DNA of 33,300 nt from Asterionellopsis glacialis (Eukaryota; Bacillariophyta; Plagiogrammaphyceae; Rhaphoneidales; Asterionellopsidaceae): positions 1 through 33,300 of the forward strand of contig WKLE02001911.1 of assembly GCA_014885115.2 (NCBI GenBank), in the 5' to 3' direction. Of the stretch, positions 1 through 9,051 are shown piece after piece. How positions within the stretch are numbered: position 1 is the first letter of the stretch; every line of letters begins with the position of its first letter. Made by a program: the position numbers and the translations under genes. The notes under the pieces were generated by a model. The model saw nothing but the letters and a program-made list of their open reading frames with translations, was not told the DNA's origin and searched no databases.

Positions 1-7
1 TAGTAGC

Positions 8-66
8 GAAATGACGCTAACCGGTTAGATTCATTTGCTAAAACGCTAACCCGTTAGCGTCATTTC
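8..66. repeat. Short near-perfect inverted repeat
   Basis: Positions 8-28 and 46-66 are reverse complements at 20 of 21 positions, separated by 17 nt. Each arm has at its core a CTAACCGGTTAG-like sequence that is itself close to palindromic, and the word ACGCTAAC also appears at the start of the right arm. It could be a transposon end, a protein-binding site or a transcribed hairpin. The sequence alone does not decide. Confidence 0.7.
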
Positions 67-147
67 TCCACATGGATATATATTTTTGATTGGCGAGCGT
101 GCGAATTTATTTATTTTCGTTAAATTGCAGGCGTGCGAGTGTATTTA

Positions 148-350
148 TTTTGGGAATCGCGAAGAAAGGATTCTATTGAAGTAATCTATTGATTCTGTGG
201 CGAATCTCGGCAGGCTGTAAACAAGAAAAGTCCGGAAGAATTAAATTATAACAACCATGAACCGGTGAGTGCCGCATTCGCAACCTGCCGAGATTCTCCG
301 CAGAATCAATAGAATAATCCAATAGAAGCCTTTCTTTGCGATTCCCAAAA
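148..350. repeat. Foldback / MITE-like inverted repeat
   Basis: The arms 148-217 and 281-350 are reverse complements at 62 of 70 positions, with no gap needed and a 63-nt spacer (218-280). A transcript would fold into a long hairpin with scattered mismatches. No coding capacity is seen and no clear target-site duplication flanks the arms. It could be a miniature inverted-repeat element, a decayed inverted duplication, or a source of small RNAs. Confidence 0.7.
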
Positions 351-621
351 CAAATTCAGTGAAAACAATAAGCAATATTGGCGGACGAAATGTAAAGGAG
401 AAGAAAATAACCGAAATCCAAATCTGCAATAAGGTCTTCAATCTACTTTATCATCGTCTTTTCTCTTTTCATGTGCAGGAATGTCATGCTTTCTGAGTTG
501 CAAAGTAATAATAAAAACTAGCTTGAAAAAAATGGAAGTAAGATTCTTTATAGCAGCTAGCATCTAATTATAGTAATTATTTCTATTTTTTCGGTATATA
601 TGTGTAGCAAGCGCCATGTCA

Positions 622-1341
622 TTATAACTCTAAGTTAAAGAGATCTTGCTCAAGATCCTGTTCGCTCCCTTCTACTGCTCTTAACGGATCGCTTTCCTCT
701 GGAACAAGAGATTCAAACCCTTCAGCTTCTACATAATGCCCCCAAGTATCCGCTACTTCAGGGGGAGGCATCGATCTATTCTGTTGATCACGATCTATTT
801 GGCTGGCCAAGAAGGCATTGTCTGTTGGTAAACTTTGTGCCACATCCTTTATCTGACAATGTCTGTACTCTCTATGATTTGCATTAGCGATTCGATTATA
901 CATGCGCCATGTGTCTCTAGTGTATTCACGTTCCATGACATGGAAACTTGACGCCGTCAACGGACTGACGCTCAAATCCGGCATGGGTGAAGCTCGCTGT
1001 GACTCCATGTGTTCTATATCAGAAGCGATCGTTGGGACATTGATAGGTGGCGAGGGTGTAACAGTTGCTGCTCTAGACTCAAAGATAAGGGTTCCGGCTA
1101 GAGTTGAAGGTGGTTGTTCTATAGCACCATCTATGGCGGTGTGTTCGATATTGTTCTTAGCTTTCTCCAATGCCGCCGTTGTTGTTTCAATTGACAGTTC
1201 GTTACTCTTCGATGAAGGGACGATTCTTTTATCTTCTAGTTGATTCTCCATAGCGATCGATAGGCGAGATAGTGCTTCTGTTGGGTGAATTGATTGTCTT
1301 GAACGGTTCATATTGTTAGATTCAGGAAAGCAATAATGCAT
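622..1341 (-). CDS. Unknown protein with diatom-type TWRMYNRI motif
   Basis: A single-exon frame of 239 residues. The first 130 residues are Ser/Thr/Pro-rich and look disordered. The middle (about residues 137-165) has the most constrained-looking segment, with the run Asp-Thr-Trp-Arg-Met-Tyr-Asn-Arg-Ile followed by a His/Arg-rich stretch. The C-terminus is acidic. I associate short Thr-Trp-Arg-Met-Tyr motifs with many uncharacterised diatom proteins; that is recollection, and the role is unknown. Translation may start at the first Met or at Met11. There is no signal peptide or membrane segment. A perfect TGACGTCA site lies about 370 nt upstream (1714-1721). Confidence 0.65.
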   Translation of the reverse strand: MHYCFPESNNMNRSRQSIHPTEALSRLSIAMENQLEDKRIVPSSKSNELSIETTTAALEKAKNNIEHTAIDGAIEQPPSTLAGTLIFESRAATVTPSPPINVPTIASDIEHMESQRASPMPDLSVSPLTASSFHVMEREYTRDTWRMYNRIANANHREYRHCQIKDVAQSLPTDNAFLASQIDRDQQNRSMPPPEVADTWGHYVEAEGFESLVPEESDPLRAVEGSEQDLEQDLFNLEL

Positions 1342-2487
1342 TTGCTATCGTTCCATAAATTTATGTTAATTCGATTGTCAGCCGTTGATTCGCGGGGTCC
1401 CGCAAAGTGTGGACACACAGGAAAGAAAGAAAGAATGCAAAGCAAGCTTCGGGTTCTCGGCGCAAGACACGTTCTAGTCCTAGTCATAGGAAATCAGACA
1501 TGAATCTGGGGTCGAATCAAACGGCAAGTTTGAACGTTATTATGCTAAATTTATCGCACAAAAAAAACATACTATGATTGAATAAGAAATACCTAAAAAA
1601 CCTGTTTTTTACTGTAAGGACTATGAAGAATAGTGGAAAGGATTCTTCTCTGTGAAGGATTAACGAACAAAAACACGTCAAATAAGCCAATGAAAAGGCG
1701 AAATAGAATAACATGACGTCAACCTCATATCCAATCAAAATGAGAAGGCTTTTCAACTATAAGTAAAATTTCGATATTTATTGACACGAAAAGTTTTTTG
1801 GTGTCAAAAACTTCACTTGAAAGGTATGGCTGTCAGGAACTGATTTTGCAATTACACGTTCCATTTTGATTGACGAATGAGATGTCTTTCTTGTGCTTAA
1901 GTAATTGAATATCGAAATTGAAGTGTTAAATGTTGAAAGATAACTTGTGGCTGTAAACAACCGTGTCACGAACGAAGTACAGAACGTTGACATGATTGTA
2001 ATCAAGATTACTTCGGCGATGTGATTGCGGTTTCACAAAAAAATGTTGTCCCGATGAGAATTGAATCGGTTGGCAAGAATGCAGTCACTGCTTACCCAGT
2101 ACCTGGTACCACAATACAGCATACAGTACTGCCAAATATTTACTAGACTCTACTAGGACATCAACAACTTATTTAAGAATGTCCCTTCGAAGGCAAGAAT
2201 ACACCACTTGAAGTAAAAAAAATATCTTTTTACTCCGATAGTTTGATTCTTCCACAGTAATCCAAGGCACCGCTGGAACCTGGTACTTTCTGCATCAAGA
2301 TTTAGAGCCCTTTTCTCCTTGAAGTCGTCTAAAAGATTGTTTCATCACCGGCACGCCATTGAGATGCAAAATGAAGTACTACACCAAATATTTTTTTGTT
2401 ATAATTGTAAACAGTACAAAAAATTCCCTCCTGATTCGCTACTATAAGTGCCTGCCGTTAAAGTAAAATAAAGATCAGTTTTCTATT
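1342..2487. other. Intergenic, 1.15 kb
   Basis: This lies upstream of the minus-strand unknown gene and downstream of the minus-strand SDR gene, so it should hold the former's promoter and the latter's 3' end. Two small minus-strand open frames (1517-1756, 1778-2005) look like chance. A CRE-like palindrome is at 1714-1721. A GTACCTGGTAC-like palindromic stretch sits near 2098-2108. Nothing else was seen. Confidence 0.5.
1714..1721. promoter_or_regulatory. CRE-like TGACGTCA palindrome
   Basis: A perfect 8-bp TGACGTCA site about 370 nt upstream of the start of the unknown minus-strand gene. TGACGT-type elements bind bZIP factors and are known in diatoms as CO2/cAMP-responsive elements in carbonic anhydrase promoters. 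A function here is only inferred, since an 8-mer can occur by chance. Confidence 0.3.
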
Positions 2488-3747
2488 TTAATGTGCCTGA
2501 GAACGTTCACGAACTAAAATTGACTGTATCAATGGTGGAGACTTCTTCGAACGTCTCGCTTTGTTCGCCGCTTTCAACCAATTCTGGCATTGTTCCATGG
2601 CAACTTTTCGAGAAACATACGAAGAATATCCAAGAATGTGACGTGCGGCTGTACAATCCATAGTGCATTCAAGACCAGCACTAAGTGCAGCTTCATGTAA
2701 TCCATTCTTTGGCGACGTTATTTGTAAGCCACCAAATAAAAAGTGAATTATAGTAGAAAGTACAACGGCAGACTTTACTGTCAACCAAAGTAACCAATAG
2801 GGCAAAGTCATCAACGGGGGCCGTACCCCAGCAAACTCATGGTAGTGGTGAATGATATTATTGCTGTAATCAGCCACGTTGAAGGCACGACCACTAACAC
2901 TGTTGTCGTCATCATCGTTTTCTTGGTTGTCTTTATTACACTTGTGCTTCATCAGTGCACCAGCCACAAGAAGGTGTGACGCAGCAGCATTTTCAACATG
3001 CAAAATACTCATTTGAGCAGGAGGACCGCAGGGTAAGCTGGATTCCCCAAAACACACTGGGACATTTGCAAGACTATACAAATCATCACCTGGCCCATAC
3101 ATATGACCAGTGCGGATTGCACACGTCGCTAATTCACTGCAGTTAGCTTGAAGTACCATTTTTTCGGCAATGATCTTAGTCCTCTGATAATCCTGTGCAA
3201 ACCGAGTGGTATAGGGGGTGCTTTCAGGTGCATTCCGAGAAAATCCATCATGGAATAGTGCCTCCTGTGTTGAAGTATACACAAAGAAAGGAACTGAGTG
3301 TCGCCGGCAGCACTCTAACATAAGTTGTGTCCCGCCAACGTTAACATCTTCCATCGTGGGTGATGGACACGGTCGACAATCAATAACAGCTGCCACATGA
3401 TATACCGTCTCTGGTTTCACCTCATCAAATAGACGGGCGATTTCTTTTTCATTTGTGAGAGACACTTGATGGAAGATTGCATTCGGGAGCGGCAAATCTT
3501 CGCGTGGACGATTGATATCGAAAAAATGTACGGTCACATCAGCTTCACAGAGAAGTCGCACAATTTGAGATCCAAGGAAGCCACTACCTCCACTGACGAG
3601 GGCAGTCCCCTTCGGTACACCATCTAACAAAGCATCGATAGAAGAGGAGGACGACTTGGGTTCCTGGTCCATAGCAGCAACGGTACGCGCTACAAGAGTA
3701 TCTTCTTTGAGGATCTCATGACGGTACTCGTTGTGTCCGATCCTCAA
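2488..3747 (-). CDS. 3-beta-hydroxysteroid dehydrogenase-type SDR
   Basis: Extended short-chain dehydrogenase of 419 residues, most like sterol-4-alpha-carboxylate 3-dehydrogenase (NSDHL/Erg26) and the 3-beta-HSD family. It would oxidise the 3-hydroxyl of a sterol intermediate with NAD(P) at the ER. The nucleotide-binding Gly53-x-x-Gly56-x-x-Gly59 motif (SGGSGFLGS), the Ser/Thr region YTSTQ and the catalytic Tyr187-x-x-x-Lys191 (YQRTK) are all present. An Asn/Asp-rich acidic insert lies near residue 275. A hydrophobic stretch at about 312-338 matches the C-terminal membrane anchor of this family. The first Met gives 25 residues before a second candidate start (Met26), and either could be used. 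The gene is divergent from PRS, with 383 nt between the starts. The exact substrate is not certain. Confidence 0.85.
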   Translation of the reverse strand: MRIGHNEYRHEILKEDTLVARTVAAMDQEPKSSSSSIDALLDGVPKGTALVSGGSGFLGSQIVRLLCEADVTVHFFDINRPREDLPLPNAIFHQVSLTNEKEIARLFDEVKPETVYHVAAVIDCRPCPSPTMEDVNVGGTQLMLECCRRHSVPFFVYTSTQEALFHDGFSRNAPESTPYTTRFAQDYQRTKIIAEKMVLQANCSELATCAIRTGHMYGPGDDLYSLANVPVCFGESSLPCGPPAQMSILHVENAAASHLLVAGALMKHKCNKDNQENDDDDNSVSGRAFNVADYSNNIIHHYHEFAGVRPPLMTLPYWLLWLTVKSAVVLSTIIHFLFGGLQITSPKNGLHEAALSAGLECTMDCTAARHILGYSSYVSRKVAMEQCQNWLKAANKARRSKKSPPLIQSILVRERSQAH

Positions 3748-4130
3748 TGTTTTCTTAACAGATTTTCAGCATTTTGGCAGGATTTTTCTGATCTCTAAAA
3801 AAGTAAGATATCTTTGCGCACGATCGCGCCATTCCTATTCCTATGACTATTCGCTATCTTGCGCATGCGAAAAACTACTGTCTGTCAGGCTGTACGATGA
3901 TTCGACTAGAAGTTTTTGTCCGCGCTGGGTCTCCACCAGATCTTGATCACCGCACGGAGGTCAACAATCCACCAGACGTCGATGCCATCACCCATCATAT
4001 TCTCACCTTCATATTTTGGTGAGAGCGGAGAGAGTAGAGAATTGAGATTCGAGGGCAACTAATCCCTAACCCCGGAGTGCCTGTGTTATAACAGTTCATC
4101 AAGCGCCCTATACAAATTCAAAATTTAAGA
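3748..4130. promoter_or_regulatory. Divergent promoter region SDR / PRS
   Basis: A 383-nt spacer between the start codons of the SDR gene (minus) and the PRS gene (plus), so it should contain both promoters and 5' leaders. A small hairpin (7-bp arms at 4001-4007 and 4018-4024) is visible. No clear TATA box or other named element was recognised. Confidence 0.5.
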
Positions 4131-5936
4131 ATGCCATCTGGAGTTGTCTTGGGAACTCTTCGTCGTAGGTTGACGCTATCGTCTTCTCAGATTTCGAAAC
4201 AATTTCTTCGAAGTATTCATAAGCATCATGGTGCTGCCCGTTCTGCTGTTGGTGTTTCTGTAACGAACAATGAAGCATTTTCTCCTTACTATGCAGGAGT
4301 TGGGTTTGCTGTCTTGGGATTGGTCGGTGTAACAGCTGTGATGAAAACACAATGTGAAGAACTACCAGTTTTCGCTAGCAGCTCTGATCCCATCGCAATG
4401 GGCAAACCCTCACAACAAGAAGATAATATAAATAACGTCTTCATCAGACCTGTTAATCAAAACGTGAGGAGTACGAAATCGGAAAAAATCCTTCAAGCTG
4501 GTGTGAAGTCTTTCGAAAATGCCGTTGATTGCCTAAAAGAAGAGCTTGAACAACAATCGCCGACCTCGGAAGAGGAGAACGAAGAGAACGATATCAGATG
4601 TACGTACGAAGAAAATCCAGTTCAAGCGCTTGCTACCTCAAAAGTTGCCAGTGAGGAAGGCAAGCAGCTATCACCAAAAGATGTAGTAGAGTCCCTGCCG
4701 ACCTCTACGTCACCTAACACTGATTCCATGGTCACCACACGAAAAATGTATTTTTACAGAACCCCCCAAATTCAAGACAGAATGGCAAAAAAACTTGTCC
4801 TTTTGGCTGGACCGTCCAGCAAGGCTCTAGGGTCAGACATAGCACACTTGCTTGGTCAGCCCTTGAACGAGATGACAGTAGGAAAATTTGCTGACGGAGA
4901 AACCCAGGTTCAGATCCGGGATTCTGTTCGTATGAAACATGTTTATATAATCAACTCGACTACTTCAGTTGATTCACTCATGGAACTACTACTTGTTATT
5001 TCAACTCTGCGCCGGGCAAGTGCGAAAAAAATTACTGCTGTCATTCCTTACTATGGTTACAGCCGTCAGGACAGGAGGCAAGGCAGAGAGTCAATTGCTG
5101 CAGCTGATGTAGCAAGGATGTTGGAAGAGGTTGGTGTAGACACTGTCATGGGCATGGATCTGCACAATGATTCGCTCCGTGGTTTCTTCAAACCAACGGT
5201 TCCTGTCGAGGTTAGTGCTTCTTTGTTATCGTCAGCCTATAATTTCCCTCTTAAATTTTGCTAACCATATTTTGAGTTATCTTCTCAACATTTTTCTGAT
5301 CCGTTTGCTCAGCATTTGTTGCCTGTACCTGTTGCCGCAGCATACTTTCATGAGGAGTTGGGTTCTCTCATAGATGAACCGAAAGATCCGAGTAACAACG
5401 CTTCTAAGGCTCAAGTCTATCCCAAGGTAACTATTGTAGCTGCCCATGAAGGACAAGTAGCACGTGCTGCACATTTCAGAAAGGTACTTCAAATGCTCAG
5501 TGGTGCTGATATTCAGATGGCATTCATTTCCAAAAATCGTCTAGTCGCTGGACAGAAGGCGTACGAACCCCTTCTTGTTGGGGATGTAAAGGGCCGTAAG
5601 TGTATCATTATTGATGATATCGTCAGTACTGGCACGACTCTAGCATCATGTATAGAAACACTAAATGAAGAGGGCGCCGAGTCAGTCTACGCATGGGCTA
5701 CACATGGAGTTTTTGGAGAAACCACAAATACTCCAGATAAACTTCAAGCCTTGCCAGGGCTGGAATATGTTCTCATCTCAAACTCTGTTTCACCAAAGGC
5801 GCCTCTTCCAACGAAAATCCGCCAACTAAATGTTGCACCTCTTCTTGCAGAAGCCATTGCCAGATCACTCCACGACCAATCAATTTCAGGAATTCTTAAT
5901 CTTGAAGACATGACCGCAGAGCGATACGACGCTTAA
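4131..5936 (+). CDS. Ribose-phosphate pyrophosphokinase, N-anchored
   Basis: Makes PRPP from ribose 5-phosphate and ATP for nucleotide, His and Trp synthesis. There are two exons, 4131-5210 and 5313-5936, joined in phase 0 to give 567 residues. The catalytic part starts near residue 222. It carries the flexible-loop RQDRR (about 312-316), the DLH...GFF signature before the splice site, and the PRPP-binding [12 protein letters not shown] near 457-470. The ~200-residue N-terminal extension is unusual: an Arg/Ser-rich, mitochondrial-type presequence (1-40), a hydrophobic segment at 53-71, then an acidic linker. This suggests an organellar, possibly membrane-anchored, enzyme. The usually conserved SPDxGG segment reads AAHEGQ (about 403-408). 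The join restores the usual family spacing and keeps the frame. Confidence 0.9.
5211..5312 (+). other. Intron of the PRS gene
   Basis: A 102-nt phase-0 intron, with donor GTTAGTG after a Glu codon and acceptor TTTGCTCAG. Removing it joins ...PVPVE to HLLPVPV..., as in the family alignment. Read through, the frame stops after 17 more codons. Confidence 0.88.
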
Positions 5937-6400
5937 TTGGTTTGAGATACTAGAAGGCCGACTTTCTCCCTCTGGCAATGCCCGTTGATTGATTTTATCT
6001 AATTCTATGCTAAGAAATAAACCAAATTGAACCATTCTTAATTTTTGATCGCACCAGCCTATATTATCTTTCGGTTGTACTTCTTCTCAATTCCCTTTTT
6101 AAGCGAAGACGCATCAGGGTGGAAACAACCGCGTTTACAAGAAGAAGCATTAGTAACAATTAAGGCAAGAAAATTACTAAGAAAACCAGGTGCCGATTCC
6201 AGTCAGTCACCTAAAATGCTTGAAAAAAAATTTCAGAACAAAATGAAGCATTACACCAGTTCGTCATAAATGATAATGTTTTCTCAAGAGATGCCCGATT
6301 TAAAAAAAATTAATTGATAAAAAAATTTCAGATGCTTTAAAAAGGATGGTACGTTGTTCTACTTTCAGTAACATCTGAAGTAAATCAGATATAATGTATA
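5937..6400. other. Convergent 3' region
   Basis: Spacer between the stops of PRS (plus) and the small coiled-coil gene (minus), presumably both 3' UTRs and polyadenylation signals. It contains A/T runs (near 6300-6335). A 74-codon plus-strand open frame at 6045-6269 is Lys-rich but has no recognisable features, and I do not call it. Confidence 0.5.
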
Positions 6401-6682
6401 TCACCGGTTTCCTTGCATTTTGTCCAGATATCGCTTATTTGTTTCATAACGGGATTTCCAAGTATCATATTCCTCTTTGGCTTTGGCATGGGCTTCCAGA
6501 ACATCCGGTAATTCAGTATCATTCACCTGCAGATTTGCTTGTTTTTCTGCATCAAGGGACCGGAGATCATTTTTCACCTCAGCTAGGCGTTTTGCAGCAA
6601 CCTTCAATGCTTCCTGAGCTTCATTCATTTTCGATTCTGCATCATCGGTTGCAGATTTAAGTTTCTCTATTTTAGCTTCCAT
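6401..6682 (-). CDS. Small coiled-coil protein
   Basis: A complete 93-residue frame with a good start context (CACAATGG). The protein is almost wholly charged alpha helix. Leu/Ile/Ala/Met recur at heptad-like spacing in residues 1-50 and again after about 60, with a short break containing ELPD. There is no signal peptide, membrane segment or catalytic motif. The biased, consistent composition suggests a real gene rather than a chance frame. It could be a subunit of a larger coiled-coil complex, or a conserved short protein whose family I do not recognise. It is divergent from endonuclease V. Confidence 0.6.
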   Translation of the reverse strand: MEAKIEKLKSATDDAESKMNEAQEALKVAAKRLAEVKNDLRSLDAEKQANLQVNDTELPDVLEAHAKAKEEYDTWKSRYETNKRYLDKMQGNR

Positions 6683-7295
6683 TGTGGATATCAGACGCTT
6701 CTCTCTCCATGAATTAATGTTAGTCAGGAAGGAATCGAATATTCTGGCGGTGCAATAGACGGTATACCGTTGACAATCTAGATTATCATCTAGTAGAAAG
6801 GTCCTGCCCTGACATGTTCAACATCAAAAGAGCCCAACAAAATTTGTGAAGAAGAAATAGTGCCTAAAACGACGTACAGACCCATCTCGTCTGTTTTCTA
6901 GAGATTTTGAGATTTGCGAGAGGAAAACTTTAACCCTTCATCTTTCTACTGTTGACCCATCGTGTGTGTGTCGTGTGTTAGCTTTGTGTTGCGCGTGTTC
7001 CTCTACTAGAGAGAGATACCAGTGTTGCTCACGCTGTTCAACACCACAACCTTCGTCTAAAACCGCATCCATACTGCACAAGCAAACACAGATTACGAAC
7101 CTTCAAAAAGTAGTACCCGAATAGTCTAGACACAAGTTCAGATGGCATAAGCATATGTGCAACGGGTGAGACTTGATCGCGGATTCAGACGTGCATACAA
7201 TACGTGACTAAAACTTTGCATAGTCACATTATTTCTAGACTACTCACAACAAATTTCATAATAATATAAATCAAGTTTGTACTCCGTACAACACG
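6683..7295. promoter_or_regulatory. Divergent promoter region, coiled-coil / endonuclease V
   Basis: A 613-nt spacer between two divergent start codons. It holds a perfect 12-bp palindrome, ACGGTATACCGT (6759-6770), 77 nt upstream of the coiled-coil start, and a GT-rich stretch around 6960-7000. No gene was seen. Confidence 0.5.
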
Positions 7296-8384
7296 ATGGA
7301 GATTGTAAAATCAATAAAGAATGAAGACGAGGTCCTGGAAGCTAGTCTTGCCAAATGGAGAGATGAGCAATATAAAGTGGCATCCGAAGTTCTTATCCTA
7401 GACGATCCAAGTACCGACACCGACATTCCTTCCTCAGTTTCAGCAACTATGACTGGTCGTTTCAAAGCATTCACTCCTTCCGACAAGAAGAGCGAATCAT
7501 ATTATGGAGGCGTTGATGTAAGTTTTCCATCAAATCCAGAGGATTTATCTGTAGCTGTTTATACAATATTACGAGGTAGTGACCAAAAAGTGGTTTATCA
7601 TGATAAGGAGTACTTTCGATTGCAGGTGCCATATGTTTCATCCTACCTATCCTTTCGCGAAATTGATCCATTGGAACGATTAGTAAAAAAGCAACTGAAC
7701 AATTATCCAGAATTAACGCCATATGCCATACTGGTAGACGGGAATGGTATCCTTCACGAACGAAAAGCAGGCATTGCTTGTTTTCTAGGTGTGCGAACAG
7801 GTATACGAACAATAGGAGTTGGGAAAACATTATATTGCCAGGCTGGTTTAGAAAAAGAATTAGTCGAACGTGGGATTGATGAAGCATTGGTTGATATTTT
7901 GAAATGGTCACGAACCCAAAAAGGACGTGGCATGTCTGCGGACGAAACACCTGACAAAAACCTGTTGCAAGGAGAAGGACATCCTATTATAATAGATCAG
8001 ATTCCCATAGACGCTTCCAAATCAAGTAGCGAATCCACAGGAAAAGCTTTTGACGACTTAGATGAGCGTCTTGATCGTGATGTTGCGATGAAAGAACTTG
8101 CGGAATTTTCTTCTGGCCTTGGAATTAAGCTAAAAGGCAATGATGGTACTGTATGGGCTGCTGCGCTTCTGGGGCACGGAGGAAAGATAAAAAGCCGAAG
8201 TAAATCCAAATCGTCAACACTAGGAACAAAAAAACCTATTTTTGTGTCCGTGGGACATCTAATTTCCTTGGAGGAAGCTGTGAAGATTTGTGCAGAACTG
8301 TCATCAGCTCGAATCCCAGAACCAGTTCGACAAGCTGACTTGTCCGGGCGAGAATTATTGCGGGAACAAAAACCGGACAACTAG
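7296..8384 (+). CDS. Endonuclease V
   Basis: A 362-residue member of the endonuclease V family, which cuts one nucleotide 3' of deoxyinosine in DNA (bacterial type) or inosine in RNA (human ENDOV). Family motifs appear in order: GGVDVSF with the metal-binding Asp74, PYVSSYLSFRE with Glu122, VDGNG with Asp148, SVGH with His321, and a C-terminal IPEPVRQAD block close to the animal enzymes. It is longer than human ENDOV (282) mainly because of a ~70-residue polar, Ser/Asp/Lys-rich insertion between about residues 210 and 283. In the segment that usually reads ACHLGV the His is Phe (Phe163). There is no targeting signal. It converges with the LAMTOR2-like gene. Confidence 0.9.
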   Translation: MEIVKSIKNEDEVLEASLAKWRDEQYKVASEVLILDDPSTDTDIPSSVSATMTGRFKAFTPSDKKSESYYGGVDVSFPSNPEDLSVAVYTILRGSDQKVVYHDKEYFRLQVPYVSSYLSFREIDPLERLVKKQLNNYPELTPYAILVDGNGILHERKAGIACFLGVRTGIRTIGVGKTLYCQAGLEKELVERGIDEALVDILKWSRTQKGRGMSADETPDKNLLQGEGHPIIIDQIPIDASKSSSESTGKAFDDLDERLDRDVAMKELAEFSSGLGIKLKGNDGTVWAAALLGHGGKIKSRSKSKSSTLGTKKPIFVSVGHLISLEEAVKICAELSSARIPEPVRQADLSGRELLREQKPDN

Positions 8385-8616
8385 ATATTAAAAGGCGATT
8401 CACGAGCATCGAGATTCTAAAATTAGTATGAAAAGATAATTTTAAGTATTATTGTAACTGGCTGCAATTCATTTTCCTTTACAGCGTTTGTAAGAAGGAA
8501 ATCAATCTTGCCAATGTCTTTGGACATCAAAGAAAGGTATGAAGGTGTGATAGTCTACAAATGGTGTAAACATAAGAATACGCCACGTAGGATGCCGAAG
8601 AACATCAATAAGATTG

Positions 8617-9051
8617 TCACGCTATTGGCTCCGTTAGGGGGGAGAGTGCTTCTTGCACATGAGACGACAATGCAGTCAGCCTCGCCTTCAGCATCCCGTG
8701 ATGCGCAGTGGAATCAGCTAGGGCAATCACCAAGCAGTCAGAACCCGCACTTGAAACGGCAACTAATCCCATATCTAATTCCATGATCAGGCATTGTATG
8801 CTATTCTTGACAGCTCTTAGGGTCGGATCAAGTAGCTCAAGTTCGTTTCCTAGTCTAGAGTAATCCATAGCAATTTCAGTTACAAGTGACCCGACATGAG
8901 ACACCTCCTCAGGTTCCATCATCATAGCTGCCGACTTAGGACTTTGTGCACTTCCCAAGAGTTCTCCATCATTTGTAACAACCAACGCGGCATTAATGCC
9001 ATCACCGCAAATTCTCGACAACAAGGGTGGAATTCTGCAAGATCGAATCAT
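8617..9051 (-). CDS. LAMTOR2-like roadblock protein (Ragulator)
   Basis: A 144-residue roadblock/LC7-fold protein most like LAMTOR2 (p14). In animals LAMTOR2 pairs with LAMTOR3 in the Ragulator complex, which holds Rag GTPases on the lysosome for TORC1 signalling. The N-terminal LLSRICGDGINAALVVTNDG segment matches the helix and first strand, including the 'nDGeLL' turn. The C-terminal HGMLKARLTAL...EAL block aligns with the LAMTOR2 GMLKAKAQAL...EPL block. The extra length over human (125) is a loop near residues 37-50 plus central additions. Other roadblock proteins are possible, but the C-terminal match favours LAMTOR2. Confidence 0.8.
   Translation of the reverse strand: MIRSCRIPPLLSRICGDGINAALVVTNDGELLGSAQSPKSAAMMMEPEEVSHVGSLVTEIAMDYSRLGNELELLDPTLRAVKNSIQCLIMELDMGLVAVSSAGSDCLVIALADSTAHHGMLKARLTALSSHVQEALSPLTEPIA

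Larger units (their letters stand above)
1..621. other. Gene-free left end with inverted repeats
   Basis: No convincing coding region. The longest open frame (241-441, minus) lies mostly over the arm of a foldback and resembles no protein I know. The stretch holds a short near-perfect inverted repeat (8-66) and a larger foldback (148-350), listed separately. A 21-nt direct repeat, matching at 19 positions, lies at 97-117 and 131-151, just outside the left foldback arm. From about 450 to 620 the DNA is AT-rich and is probably the 3' flank of the minus-strand gene ending at 622. Confidence 0.6.

Noticed and set aside
241..441. 66-codon minus-strand open frame
   Set aside because: It lies across one arm of the foldback and part of its spacer. 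Its hydrophobic peptide resembles nothing known and has no support as a gene.
1490..1535. GGGGTCGAATC word resembling a tRNA T-arm
   Set aside because: No acceptor or anticodon arms can be drawn around it.
2274..2285. Recurring word TACCAGGTTCC (also near 22077 and 31454)
   Set aside because: Three 11-nt matches in 33 kb on two strands are within chance expectation and the flanks do not align, so this is not a repeat family or a tRNA B-box.
6045..6269. 74-codon plus-strand frame between PRS and the coiled-coil gene
   Set aside because: Lys-rich 3'-flank sequence with no domain, no clear start context and no splice link to PRS.
8508..8786. 92-codon plus-strand frame
   Set aside because: It overlaps the well-supported LAMTOR2-like gene on the other strand and has no protein-like features of its own.
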